A DNA stretch of 64,000 bases from Ceratotherium simum simum (GCF_000283155.1 NW_004454216.1:12209924-12273923), one strand, 5' to 3'; numbered from the stretch's first letter, positions 50,662-62,344 are shown. Notes: a model not told the origin generated them from the letters alone. Translations and numbers: made by a program.

Positions 50662-50754
50662 GTGAATTTTCAACAAAGAATGCTTGGGGACTTGGTTTAA
50701 TTGTAATTCCTACAGCAACATTAACGTTACTTCAGTACTGTGTGTTTTCGATGT
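50662..50754 (+). CDS. CD47: CD47 exon 5: extracellular loop and third membrane segment
   Basis: The exon is 93 bases, phase 1 to phase 1, after TTATTAACAG and ending at GTGAGT. It encodes GEFSTKNAWGLGLIVIPTAT, then LTLLQYCVFSM. The human counterpart is GEYSLKNATGLGLIVTSTGI; the human N-glycosylation sequon NAT is NAW here (codons 50679-50687), so the loop has no sequon. The hydrophobic run of the third membrane segment is intact. Confidence 0.97.
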
Positions 50755-51809
50755 GTGAGTATTTGTTGTCATGGCATGATTTTGCTGACCTTTTTCATGT
50801 AAAAAACAGAATTTTTGGTTAAAATATTCCTTTATGGTTTTTTTAACAACTCAGTAAAAGTTAGTTTATTAAAAGATTTCCTAAACTATTCTTAGTGACA
50901 TTTTCCTCATATGGATTAATTTTAAGGTTAGCTTAGTTTTTCAAGGTATTCAATTACTTTGTAAAAAGTGATTTTCATATATATTTGATGCCAGTCAGTA
51001 GGTTTTTTAAATTATGCTGCATAATTTCTTAATGATTATCTTCGTATTCTTATTACAGTCTTTTGAAATTACAAGTGGATATTAAATATGCTCTTTCTCT
51101 TTTTTTCTAAGCCTCTCCATTAAAAAAAAAAACCAGTTCTACAAAACAGGGTTATAAATCGCAAATAGTAGAAATATATATTTTTTAATTATTGGCAAAT
51201 CTTAACATTGTAGTTTTAAAAGATGATATAGATATCCAACCTATAATTGGTATCATTTTCACTGCATTTTGGGAGTAAATTGCTAACATTTTTTCGTTAC
51301 TATTAAAGAGTCTATTTTTTCTATTTGCACATTTAACTCTTGCTCTTAGAACCTATCTCTGGCTTGCTGTACATTGGAAAGGTATTACTTTGTTATAAAA
51401 TCACACATCCAGACACACAAGATAGAGGTTATGATGTTTACAATGGCCTGTTTGCCTAATGGTTCTCTCCACCGGAGCAATTTTGCTTGCATGTGGCAAA
51501 GCCATGCATAATAGCCATTCATATTGTAAAATGCCCAAATGTGATAAAAGCAGCATTGTTCTAAGATTTTGGGTAAAAACTGCCAATCCAGCTCAGCTCA
51601 CTGTGAAAATAAAAGGCTGCTGGGTGTGTGAATGTGGAGCTGACTGTTTGTGTTGAAGGGCAAGGTTTAGAGCCCTGGGAAAGCATCTACTATCTGGCAA
51701 GGACCTCCAGAGTCAGTCTTTGGTCAGAGGCTGTTATTCTTGATTGCACAGAATATAAGTAGGAGTGATTGCTCCTCAAATACTCTCAACATGCTCTTCC
51801 CTCCTCCAG
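50755..51809 (+). other. CD47: CD47 intron 5
   Basis: The intron is 1,055 bases, GTGAGT to TTCCCTCCTCCAG. I see no identifiable repeat. Several AT-rich runs and an A-run at 51122-51132 are present. Confidence 0.88.
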
Positions 51810-51902
51810 CTTTCGGGATGAGCTCCTCCACCATCGCCATACTGATCCTCCAGGTGCTGGGCTTTGTGCTCTCTGTGGTTGGACTAAGCCTCTGTATCTC
51901 AG
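51810..51902 (+). CDS. CD47: CD47 exon 6: fourth membrane segment
   Basis: The exon is 93 bases, phase 1 to phase 1, with a strong pyrimidine tract (CTTCCCTCCTCCAG) and a GTAAGG donor. It encodes SFGMSSSTIAILILQVLGFV and LSVVGLSLCIS. The human counterpart is AIGLTSFVIAILVIQVIAYI and LAVVGLSLCIA. The end VVGLSLCI is identical. The codon use is more GC-rich than in the neighbouring exons. Confidence 0.97.
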
Positions 51903-53144
51903 GTAAGGGTCACGTCTTTCTCTAGTCCCAGTTTGTCTAACTGGAGATTTCTCTTGGGCAGAGCTCTTTCTTTTTTCTTCTTCTTTTGTTTTAAATTTAC
52001 AGACTATTTTTTAGAGCAGTTTTAGGTTCACTGCAAAATTGATTGGAAAGTACAGAGAGTTCTTATATACCCCACACACTCACAGCTTCCTCCACTATCG
52101 ACATCTCCCACCAGAGTGGCACATTTGTTAAAATCATTGAACCTACATTGACACATCATTATCACCTAAAGTCCGTAGTTTGCTTTAGAGCTTACTCTTG
52201 GTGCTGTTCTATGATTTTGATAGATGTATCATCACATGGGTCATAGTCATAGACATAGTATCATAGGGACAAGTTTCACTGCCCTAAAAATCCTCTGTAC
52301 TGTGCCTGTTCATCCTCCCTCCCTCTAAATGCCTGGCAACTACTGATCTTTTTACTGTCTCCATAGTTTTGCTTTTTCCAGAATGTCTTATAGTTGGAAT
52401 CATACAGTATATAGCCTTTTCAGATTGGCTTCTTTCACTCAGTAATAGGCATTTAAGGTTCTTCCATGTCTTTTTATGACTTAATAGCTCATTTCTTTGT
52501 AGCATTGAATAATATTCCATTGTGTGGATGTACCACAGTTTATTTATCCATTCACCTCCCTGTGCAGGTTTTTGTGTGGACATAAGTTTTCAACTCCATT
52601 TGGGTAAATACCAAAGAGTGCAATTGCTGGATTGTATGTTAAGACTGTATTTAGTTTTGTAATAAATTGCCAAACTGTCTTCCAAAGTGGCTGTACCATT
52701 TTGCATTCCCACCAGCAATGAATGAAAATTCCTGTTGCTCCATATCCTCACCAGCATTTGGTGTTGCGAGCTTTTCTTTTTTGTCTCTCATCCCTCCCCC
52801 ACCTCCCAGCTGAGGATAGTGCTTTCACATTGCCATGAGAATATTGGCTGTATATGTCTTGTGGGCTGATGGTTCCAGCAGCTAAACAGTTACATCTGTA
52901 TTTGGGGGAGAACTTTTGAAATAACCAGGCTCCAGTTGGTTGGAGCCTCAGGCTTCACACATCATTTTCCATTAGTCTTGATATGATAAGGTACATCTTA
53001 TGCAAATGAAGGCTTTTTTCTTTTAATAATTTAGAGTCATTTCGGCAATAATGATGAACATACGTAGATAATTTTTGTTTCTTGATAATTAGAATCAGTT
53101 ATTTCATGTGAATTTCTAATATAAAATTTCATTTGTTTTTACAG
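51903..53144 (+). other. CD47: CD47 intron 6
   Basis: The intron is 1,242 bases, GTAAGG to GTTTTTACAG. About 790 bases of it are an antisense L1 3' end (51977-52767). The remainder shows nothing else I can identify. Confidence 0.9.
51977..52767 (-). repeat. L1 LINE 3' end, reverse, with target-site duplication
   Basis: It holds reversed L1 3' UTR and ORF2 end, including GAATAATATTCCATTGTGTG, TTTATCCATTCACCTCCCTG and TTTGCATTCCCACCAGCAA. GAGCTCTTTCTTTTTT (51961) and GAGCTTTTCTTTTTT (52768) differ by one missing base and look like a target-site duplication. The minus strand keeps a 99-codon remnant with the L1-type peptide YIHTMEYYSMLQRNELLSH. It is not a functional gene. Confidence 0.88.
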
Positions 53145-53237
53145 AGTGCACCCCAGTGCATGGCCCTCTTCTGATTTCAGGTTTGGGTATTATAGCTCTA
53201 GCAGAATTAGTTGGATTAGTTTATATGAAATTCTTTG
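53145..53237 (+). CDS. CD47: CD47 exon 7: extracellular loop and fifth membrane segment
   Basis: The exon is 93 bases, phase 1 to phase 1, after GTTTTTACAG, with donor GTAAGT. It encodes ECTPVHGPLLISGLGIIALA, then ELVGLVYMKFF. The human counterpart reads ACIPMHGPLLISGLSILALA, then QLLGLVYMKFV. The cysteine at the start is the loop cysteine that in human forms a long-range disulfide with the IgV domain; its partner is also kept in exon 2. A glutamate replaces the human glutamine within the membrane segment. Confidence 0.97.
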
Positions 53238-56200
53238 GTAAGTCAAACTTATTTTTGTTAGCCTATGTCAAGAATTTCAGATGTATAATTTGGAAAATGT
53301 TTTTGGTTAGTTCTTATAGTTTAGGACCAAAGAATATATTGGTAACTCCAAAAATAAGAAAATACAGTGAATGCTGCTGTAGCTTTTAAGTAATAAAATT
53401 GGAATGATTGGGGGTAATGAAAAAGGGTAGGAGACATATGAATTAATGAAATTTTAAGTGATAAACTAGTTTAAAAGAAAATGGCTTTATGTTTTAGAAT
53501 TTGTAGTTTTTTATACTAAGTAAAAGGAGAGATTGTTGAGGATTCATTTTAATTAATACAAAAGGATTTTAATTGGCCATTGTTTCTGTGACAGAGCTCT
53601 CTCAGAGAGACCAGTCTGTCACTTGCCCTTCTTGCAGACTGTTTGTAAGACTTGGACTCCCTAAGTAGACAAGAATCGAAATTCAAAATCTGTCATTTTT
53701 GTTAATTAAAGTAGTGTCCTCTGACACTTGACTTTAAAATGTTTTTGGTTAAAATCAATATAATAAAAACATTGAGTTTTAAAATTTAGGCTTTTACTAC
53801 TTTTAAAATCAATTATTAGTAAGTGTGGAATTAGCTTGTTTCCAAACTTTGTGTTTAATCTGCCACTTTTCAAATAACAGGTTTCTGTGTAAATTCTTAT
53901 TTTTAATACATATATAGAAGTAGATGCTTTTAATAGTGTCCAAAATTAGTGTGTTGTCTTTCTTCAGTTAAAAATGTTTCCTACAATCTGGTTTATATTA
54001 GTCTCTCTTTAAAAAATAGAACTCTTTTTTATTTATGAAGTAAAGCAAATGCTTAAACATTTGTCAAAATAATCAAAAGTTACAAATCAATGGAGTAAAA
54101 AAATCGATGTTTCTGCTTTGCTTTAGGAGAACTTCACTGTATGTGTCTCTAAAAATTAATACAAACCTTGAATTGTTATAGTGAAATAATTTGCCATATG
54201 ACTCGCGTGGTACTTGCAAAGAAATTTTACCTTTTTCTGAACTTTAGCTTTTGCTGACTGACTGATCATTAAGTTCAATTCTGTTGTATATTCTTTGTCC
54301 CCCTTTAATTAATGCTTATTGGATAAGCAATTAAAATACTTAACTAAAATCTACCTATCTTTAGTTTATGTGTTAATAAGTCAGAGTTGCTACCTCAATG
54401 AAATATTCTTAGTTCATGCCTCCTAAGTCCAAAAAACACAATTAAGACTTCTAGACCAGAATGGCATTCATTTGGTAGCTATCATGAGCATCACATTATG
54501 CATACTCTATTTTCGTTGAGTCTTCTACTTACCATTTGTCTGGTTCCTGAAGACGACACTGCTGATTCTGTTGCTCCCTGTGAATGCTTGAGAGCAGTCT
54601 GTGACCTGTAGGACGCACGCAGCATGATGTGGTATTAGGTGTCTTTGACTGATGATCAGCTCTTTGCTCTTTTTTTCCCTCATTATCTGGATCGCCCTCC
54701 CTTTGATTCCCATGCTACCCCACATCTTCCTTGTCTAATAAAGGATGATGTTCGGCACACTTGCCAACAGATCTGGAGAAGCTGACCGAAGTGGAAATAG
54801 GCATTGTCTAGCTGCCAGCCCCTTGACCTTGCTCTCCCCACCCCACTTCTCCATTGCTTACATCCCTAAGAGGCCTGTGAAACCAGTGTAATTACAAACA
54901 TGCTGTTTTCACATTAAAATCAAAGTGAAAGTGAAATTCTGAGACGTTCCCCAAATTATTTTTTATTTATTACAATTTAACATATAAATATACCATATGT
55001 AAATTAAGAATTTAGTCCAATTTTATTGACATGTTGAGAGTATTCTAAATTAACTTTTCTAATCAACTTATCTGACACCAGAGTTCAGAGGCACACCTTC
55101 GGTCAGTTGAAGGGCAAGAAGAGAAAAGGTACAGGAAAGTTACTCTTTAGGTAATGTGGTAGACTAGGAAAATTCATGTGTTTCTCTTATAGAATGTGAG
55201 CGTGTAAATCTGAGTATATGTAACGTTAAGGTTGCAAATTTGAGCCTTTATATCAGGAAGTAAAAATTGTAAATGTTTCCAAAATAATTTTCACTCATTG
55301 AAGATGCTCTGTTTTGGAAAAGCCTGATGAATATGTCTTGACTTAAATGCAATAAAATCCTCAGATGGTTTAAAAAAAAAAAATCCAGTCTATCTCTGTA
55401 AGAGTAAGTTAACGTCCCCAGGAAAAGTTTCACTTTTATAATTTTCACTATTTTCAAGTTCAAATTTGTAGCCTTAATTGTTACTTTAAAGAGTTATTTT
55501 AACTTTCATTTTCCATGGTCTTCTTTAACTGTGTTGGATTTTTTTATTTTTTACTGGAAACATTTAAATTTTATGAAATGAAATTGGAAGCTGGGAACAA
55601 TAACAATGCGAAAGCATATAGAAGATTAGAAGGACTAAACTCTCCAGAATTGGGCTTGTTATTTATACAGGGTGTTTAGAGCCATTCTTTACAAGGGTCA
55701 ATACTTGGCTTTTTTTAAAGCCATTACCAGTTAATTCATTATAAGGGCGTATGATTATGTTTTGATACAAATCAATCTACTATCAGTCAGAAACCGTATT
55801 TAACACAACCTCTAAGATGTTTTAGAATGACATGGAATACATATATAAAATTCAGTGATATTTTCTTGCCCATTGTTGGGGAGAAGTGAATCTGAAAAAC
55901 GTGTTCCTGAAAATTAAAAATCTAGACATGGATTTATGGCGTGTGTCAAGTGTTTCAGGGAGAGAAGAACAAATCAAGAAGAAGCATTGCAAGTGAGCTC
56001 ATATGGAATGCTTACAGCTTATGGTTTAAATATATATATGTGGCCGTCGATGCCTTAGCCCTGTGGCGGCAACAGAGAAATCAGTCATTCTTCAGGCACA
56101 TAGGTCATATGCCTATTCGAGAGGATTAACTCAAGTGAAATTAACTTCTGCACTGTTTGGTTTTATAATATTAGAAGGAGCACAGCTGACTGGTGTCCCT

Positions 56201-58229
56201 TTGAGTCACTGTTCTTTGTAGATCTCTTTTTTTCAGAATGGGCTAGCCGAATATGATGTTCCTTTGACCTGGGAATTGAAACTCAGAAACTATTCTTTAC
56301 ACATTATTAGGGTAATAAAGGAGTTACTTGGCAGTTCTTGATACTAATTCTCATAAATAAATTTATGAGCTCAAAAATGTAACTCTAAAATCTTACCTCT
56401 GACCCTTCACATAATGAATCAGAAATTTACATAGCGGTTCAGTTCTTTTCTCCTTGAGATAATGTTGATGCAGGGCATGGTTTGGTTGAAGTAAGTTGTG
56501 TATATATGTAACCATCATGATGATCCCTAACAAAGTTCTATAATTCTGCTTGGTTTATTTGGGAGGCTGCTAAGTGTGATTCACCCACATTCCCAACTCA
56601 TTTCACACCATAGTTCTTTAAAAAGAGGTTTACTTCTTGTTTGGTTGCGTGGACCAAACCACTCCCCAAGTGCCTCCAGTAAGAGAGATTTACTTTAAAG
56701 CCACGCCTGAAACTAACAGAGATGGAAATCTCATGAGAGCAGATACGTAACTGGGCCTCAGAGAGAATCGAAAAGTAAGAAGTTCAAGAATTGGAAGGAT
56801 CCAATACATCTCTAAGGACTGAGTCATCATGTTGCCCTCTCAGTAACAAGAGTTAGTTGATGCCCTTCTGCCAGTTATAGTTACTTAGTTCCTCTCTGTT
56901 TGGTTCTTTACCTTTTAGTCAACTAGCTCATCCTCCCTTTTATGTCCTTATTTTTTCTCTTATTCTTCTCTTCTCACTGTTAGCTTTTCTTATCTATAGC
57001 TCTAAGCTTTGAACTTCTCCTTGCTTACTTTCTGTCTCCTTGTCACCTTCCTTTATCATCACCAATTTTCTAGTCTTTTTTCTGTTTCTCCCCCTTCAGA
57101 TTCCAGTGGAAGAGAGAAACTTTTCAGGCCAGTCAGTTGCCATTTTTCCTGTTTGAGAGAGCCTTATCAGCTGCTAGCTAACCTATAGACTGGCTGCCCT
57201 TGGTCTCACCCTCGTTTTCCATCAGCTTTGGAAGCTTGATAGAGTGGATGTGGAGGAGTGGTGGTAAATAAATAGCATAGAACACCAGAACAGCTCTGGG
57301 GGCCTGCCTCAGTGTGCTGGTAAGCAAATGCAGTGCTGTCATCCAATCCAGAGGACGGTGGAATTGACTCCTCCATCCAGTAGCATCACTCTCCTGCAGA
57401 GGGATTCACAAGATGTTGCTGGTTGATGCGTTTGTATCTGTAGGACTCTGATTCTGTATTTAGGACTAGTTTTAGCTGCTCTGGGACTTCCTCCCTTGGG
57501 TTTTGTAAGGAAGTTCTCTCTTCTTCCCTATGCAACTAGGGCAATTCTTTTCCCTTTTGTCATTTTCTTCACACCATATATTCCGTCATCTTCATTAACC
57601 AGTCCATTCAGAAGCTGTGAAGGGTAACTCAGAAAGCTAAGAAAACACAGAGAAGGGCTTGTTTGTAGCTAAAGCTAGCTGCCTAGAATAATTCTTTAAA
57701 CTCAGAGGGATCTGAATATTTTCTTTAATTTGTTAGCTATGTGGAGCTTTGAAAACTGGAAAGGTGGAAGAAAAGAAAAGAAGACTAGGCTACAAGGCAC
57801 AAGAGCAGTGAGCTCAGGGTGGGCGATGAAATAGAGGTGGAGAGTGGTCACTGCCACATTCTGTCCACATGCTGGTTGGGTTGAGTGGGGAGGGATGTAG
57901 AGTCTACAGTAGGAGTGAGGAGATGACAACATTTTCCCACCATGAAGTGTAACAAGTGGCTGATTTATGGGGAGATGGCATGCACAAATGAGAGAATGTA
58001 TATTTTTATTATTTGATATAGGTAGATTATTTGTATCATGGTATTCTATTAATGCATATGGTCAAGAATGTTCTGTATATTTTAAGAGACTATTAAAGTT
58101 GGAACTCTTTCAATGGATTCTGGCACCTCTGGTTTCAGCCCTGAACATTTTATCTTAAAAATTAAACATTATATTGCCTTAATTTATTTTACTTATTAAA
58201 TTCTTTTCCATATTTTTTAATTTTATCAG
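53238..58229 (+). other. CD47: CD47 intron 7
   Basis: The intron is 4,992 bases, GTAAGT to TTAATTTTATCAG. I see no clear SINE, LINE or LTR in it, which is unusual for this gene and may mean it is either old degraded sequence or under constraint. It is strongly AT-rich up to about 56500. The 57100-57950 part is less AT-rich. Confidence 0.8.
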
Positions 58230-58261
58230 ATTCCCATAAGAAGACTATACAGACTTCTAGG
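58230..58261 (+). CDS. CD47: CD47 exon 8: cytoplasmic tail, alternative
   Basis: The exon is 32 bases, entering in phase 1 and leaving in phase 0, acceptor TTTTATCAG and donor GTAAGT. It encodes DSHKKTIQTSR where human has ASNQKTIQPPR. The two prolines of the human tail are TS here. If exons 9 and 10 are skipped, AGG joins AATAACTGA of the last exon, giving the tail end RNN, the same as human form 2. Confidence 0.93.
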
Positions 58262-59639
58262 GTAAGTTTATATTTCTTAAATGAATTGGGTATGATCACT
58301 GGATGGTTTAGATTGAGGAATGGTAGTTGAGATATTGGACCCTTTTTTGCATCTGTTTAGTGTAACATCAAATTAAGAGAACGTCGAAGTCATTTCATGA
58401 CCTTTGCATGAATAGATCCAGTTCTATGTTAAAACCTATGTTTGGTCATTTAGTAGCAGTGGGAAAGATAAATGATTCCTTTTAATATTGTACTGACTTC
58501 TCACACCCGGAACTGGAAAGTTTATGTGTAAGAATAATGGTCAATACCTCTGCTGAAGGAAGCTGATTCCAATATATTGCCTCACCTGTTGGATCCATTT
58601 GATGTGCATATACAAACTGATATTTCAGGCTTAAAAATGAGAGAGAGAGAGATTTATATTCAATTGATTTCATTAAAAATAATAATCTATAAAATAAATG
58701 TACATATTGTTCAAAAAATATGTTCTGAATTGTGATTCGTTTCCCTCCTTCCCTTATTTTATAAGCATTTTTCTTCCTCCAAACTGTACTGTAGTTTTCA
58801 CTATATCTTCAATACCTGAGCACGCTGAGAAAATTCCAAGAAAAAGGGCAAATTTAGGAGATAAACTGAGAGGGATAAGTGAGGGGGGTGAAGAAAACCT
58901 TTATAAACTCATCATGGTGATGGCACAGGAGCTACTTTATGGAAATAAGATCTGGAAAGGACTATAGTGGACTCATCTTCCTATAAAGGATTAATGAGAG
59001 CTCTATCTGGAATGCCAAGAGCGAGACTCCTGTCTGCAGCAGGAAGTGGAGATTCTACCTGCTCCTGAATCTGACAGGCCTTAACAGACGTACCTGAAGG
59101 GCAAGGGGGTGGGGTGCATCTTCCCACAGGTGTTTCTTCTAAAAAGATTGGTGCCATAGCTACACTGGTCACAAACAGCCAGCAGTTTTTAAAGTGCCTC
59201 TGTTAGAGATAACCCAATCATTAGACCTTTATATCTTAACGCATTCTCTTTCCCTGTTCCTGAGTTCAATCTGCATGACTTAAAAATGATTCTGTCTTAC
59301 TCTCTTCTCTTGCTTAACTTCATTATTTATTATGTTGCTATTGAGGTTTCTGCTTTAGTAATTTTTTTTGAGAAGTTAGGATTTCTTGAACAGTGAGAGA
59401 TGGTGGGGTGGGAAATTCTGCATAGAAAAAGAATCTTAGCAGAATAATACAGTTATTATTAAACTATTTGCTAGGCTTGGCAAGCTTTGTTTTTTTAACC
59501 TTTGTTGCCTTATTGTGTTTTTAGACTATAGGATTCACTGCTTGCTATATAGTTTAAATGTTAGCATATATAAATTTCAGTATATAAGGACATGAAATAA
59601 ATTCTATTTTTATGTAAATATATTTTAAATATTTTCCAG
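58262..59639 (+). other. CD47: CD47 intron 8
   Basis: The intron is 1,378 bases. A (GA)n run is at 58640-58652. I see no repeat element. A 270-base open frame at 58698-58967 has no exon-like borders and no similarity I recognise. Confidence 0.85.
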
Positions 59640-59664
59640 AAAGCTGTAGAGGAACCCCTTAATG
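59640..59664 (+). CDS. CD47: CD47 exon 9: cytoplasmic tail, alternative
   Basis: This microexon is 25 bases, entering in phase 0 and leaving in phase 1, after AAATATTTTCCAG, with donor GTATGT. It encodes KAVEEPLN, identical to human. Joined directly to the last exon it gives PLNE and stop, the human form 3 tail. The non-canonical GTATGT donor and small size fit regulated inclusion. Confidence 0.95.
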
Positions 59665-60275
59665 GTATGTGGTTATTACAAACTTATATATTCTTCTTGA
59701 TCCATTACCAGACCATAATTTGAACTGGCCCCCAAAGCAATTAGGATGCCCTGTCTATGCCTTGGGAAGAATCTAGTTTTTTTCCTTACCTTGACCTCTC
59801 TTTTCTTGATTATTCATCAGGAATTAAAAGTATTGCTTATGTAATGTTCTCACCTCTGAGAAAAATGCACTGTTCTGTGCATTAAGTAGTTGCTGGCACT
59901 AGCCAAGTGATACTGGGCGAGGGGACCATTGCTTTTTTGTGTTGCCCGAGGTGAAGTGCAGCACCCCTAGTAGAGAAGAATCTCAATTAATTTCCATTTC
60001 TGATGTGTAAATTTCAGAAAGATACAGGCTGTCAGTATGGAGTAAGACCAAACGTCTCACTTTCTTTCTCCCTAAATCTAGATCTATATTCCGAACTGAC
60101 TTTGTTTCCTTTGTGGGCACTGTGGGTATGATCCACAGAAAGGCTTTGTAATAAAATGATAGCCTTAACATTAATTTGGCTTTATAGCTGTGCAATAGTT
60201 GGCATGTTTATTTAGAAATGATTTCTAATTGTGGAACCTTACTAACTACCTGCTTGGCTTGTTACTAATTCTTAG
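59665..60275 (+). other. CD47: CD47 intron 9
   Basis: The intron is 611 bases, GTATGT to CTAATTCTTAG. No repeat was recognised. Confidence 0.88.
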
Positions 60276-60308
60276 CATTTAAAGAATCAAAAGGAATGAT
60301 GAACGATG
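60276..60308 (+). CDS. CD47: CD47 exon 10: cytoplasmic tail, alternative
   Basis: The exon is 33 bases, phase 1 to phase 1, after CTAATTCTTAG, with donor GTGAGT. It encodes AFKESKGMMND, identical to human, and with the last exon gives the longest tail, MMNDE (human form 4, the neuronal-enriched one). Because it is symmetric it can be skipped without changing the stop codon. Confidence 0.95.
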
Positions 60309-62236
60309 GTGAGTATAAAATGTACCTACCATTATAGATTGGTTAAAATATGGACATTGAAAAGAAATAAAATAGCTTCTTGAAAGTATGGCTTTTTTTT
60401 TTAAATAAAAAGGACACTGTCAAATCATAAAGGTCTACCTTTCTTGATTTATAAAACTTAAGTCTACTCTGTTAAAAATTGCAAAACTAATAATATAAAA
60501 GCTGTGGGTGTCACTAATCAGACTGTCCAGTCATGTTGCTCATAGCAAAGAGAAATTACCACTTTTTCAAAAACATTTTTCAGATGCAGCGTCTGGTGAC
60601 TGTAACTTTAGAGTGCTTTTTATAAGACACGTAGATATCTGGCACAAGTCTTTGTCATCTTGACAGTTTCTTTTGTGCTTGTCTTGGCAATTTTGTCGCA
60701 TTTAACCCATGGGGACTTTATATCTCTGCTTTTCCAGGCAGGAATGGGGTTCTAACCTTGTGGGAGAGGATTTAAAAAGAGAGAGAGAGAAATGTTTAGA
60801 CACTCCAGTTTTTCTTCTTTTTTCCTAAATCTGGGCTAATAACTTCCAATTTTTATTGAACACTTCAAAGACATATATTTGTTAGTTCCTAAAGATATAT
60901 AAGTCTGAGATATTGAATGCTAAGTATTCATTTTGACTTTACCTTAACATGCTATGATACTTCAGTTCTGTTAACATGTTAATAACTACTTGTTTTAATC
61001 CTATCAGAATTTCTTCATACCTTTGATATTTATAATCATTCATTGATCATGGAAAGTTTGTTTTTTATTTTACTGTTTTAAAGTCTGTGACCTACCTGCT
61101 CACCTCTACAGCAAAGTGCAGCATTTAACTCAAGAGGCTGTATTCCTCTGAGTGCAGTTAATTTTTGCATAAGATTAAAAACACACCGATTGTGTCAGGG
61201 GACTAAATTTAAAACGATGCTTAGGTTGTGTTCAACAAGGAGTCACAGAACGATCCCACTTTTGTAAGTTTGTGTCACAGCCTTTATTACAAAAATGCAT
61301 GTTTTGTTATAGTAACCACCACCCTCCTACATAAATTATAGTTAGTAGGCGTACATTAAATGACATCAAAAAAAGAGCTGGTACCTGGAATTGTGGCATG
61401 CTTTGTCCGTGTTTACATCTTTGTGTTCTATATCTTCATCTGTTTGTTCTTTCCTTTTCCTCCTGTGGTGTCATTCTTCCATAGTTGTATGAAGAAACTA
61501 AACTCCTTTTCTCCATTTTCAGAAAACCAGTATAAGAACCTTGAATGCCTCTTTCTTTGTTAGTTTTTCTTAAGATGTGACTTTTTTTGAGCCATTATAT
61601 CAGGAGATACAGCAGTTTTTGTGCGTTCATAGCACATGAAATCTACGATGACCTTTGAAATTCTCTTTCCTGTTAGTTTGGCACATAGTTAGCTGTTCAG
61701 GATTTGTTGGGTTTTTTTAAACTGCCTGTCTCGTGGGCTCCTGCTGACAGCTACTCCATGCTCACAGTGTGTCTGCCTTGTCGGTGAGAGAGGTCTGGAG
61801 TACCCTCCTAGGGACTGCGGCACCATTTCCTCTTTCACGTACACCTGATCACCTATTTATTTCACTGACATTAAATGAATGATGTAGATCTAAACTGAAT
61901 GTGATTGAATATTATTCTAGGATTAATATCTTTTGCTTTGAAAAATCAACATCTCTTGGCTTCTCCTCAGCTCATCCAGCAAACGGAGATTACCAGACTT
62001 TGTTGATTTTAATTTTCATCTGCATTGGCCTTTTACTTCCTGCAACTAAAAAGACTGGTGATTTGCCTGGTTTATGTCTGTGACCCTTGCAAATCTAAGA
62101 TTAAAAGCTTTTTCTAGATACTATTTTTAGATACTGTATATCTGAAACAATTCCAAATTTTTAAAATACATCAGCTTATTAATGCATAGAAAATAGACAT
62201 GAATAGCTATTATGTGTTTATTTTTCAATTTTCCAG
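60309..62236 (+). other. CD47: CD47 intron 10
   Basis: The intron is 1,928 bases, GTGAGT to CAATTTTCCAG. I recognise no repeat. Two short open stretches preceded by acceptor-like CAG (61505 and 61971) are discussed under findings; neither is a supported exon. Confidence 0.85.
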
Positions 62237-62241
62237 AATAA
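62237..62241 (+). CDS. CD47: CD47 exon 11: last codon and stop
   Basis: The terminal exon starts after CAATTTTCCAG. Its first two bases complete the final glutamate codon of the long form, followed by TAA at 62239-62241. The sequence after the acceptor (AATAACTGAAGTGAAGTGA) is almost identical to the human terminal exon. If exon 8 joins here directly the frame shifts by one and ends at TGA (62243-62245). Confidence 0.96.
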
Positions 62242-62338
62242 CTGAAGTGAAGTGACGGACTCTGATTTGGAGAATAGTAAGACGTGAAAGGAATACACTT
62301 GTGTTTATGCACCATGGCCCTGATTCACTGTTCTGGAG

Positions 62339-62344
62339 AATAAA
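62339..62344 (+). terminator. CD47: extra AATAAA hexamer after the stop codon
   Basis: A canonical AATAAA lies about 100 bases after the stop in GGAGAATAAAACAAG. At this place the human sequence, as I recall it, reads GAGAAGAAACAAG without the hexamer. No strong GU-rich element is visible right after it, so use is uncertain. Confidence 0.4.

Noticed and set aside
61505..61563. Acceptor-like TTTTCAG followed by a short open end in intron 10
   Set aside because: Only about 15 codons before a stop, with no conservation evidence; weaker than the candidate at 61972.
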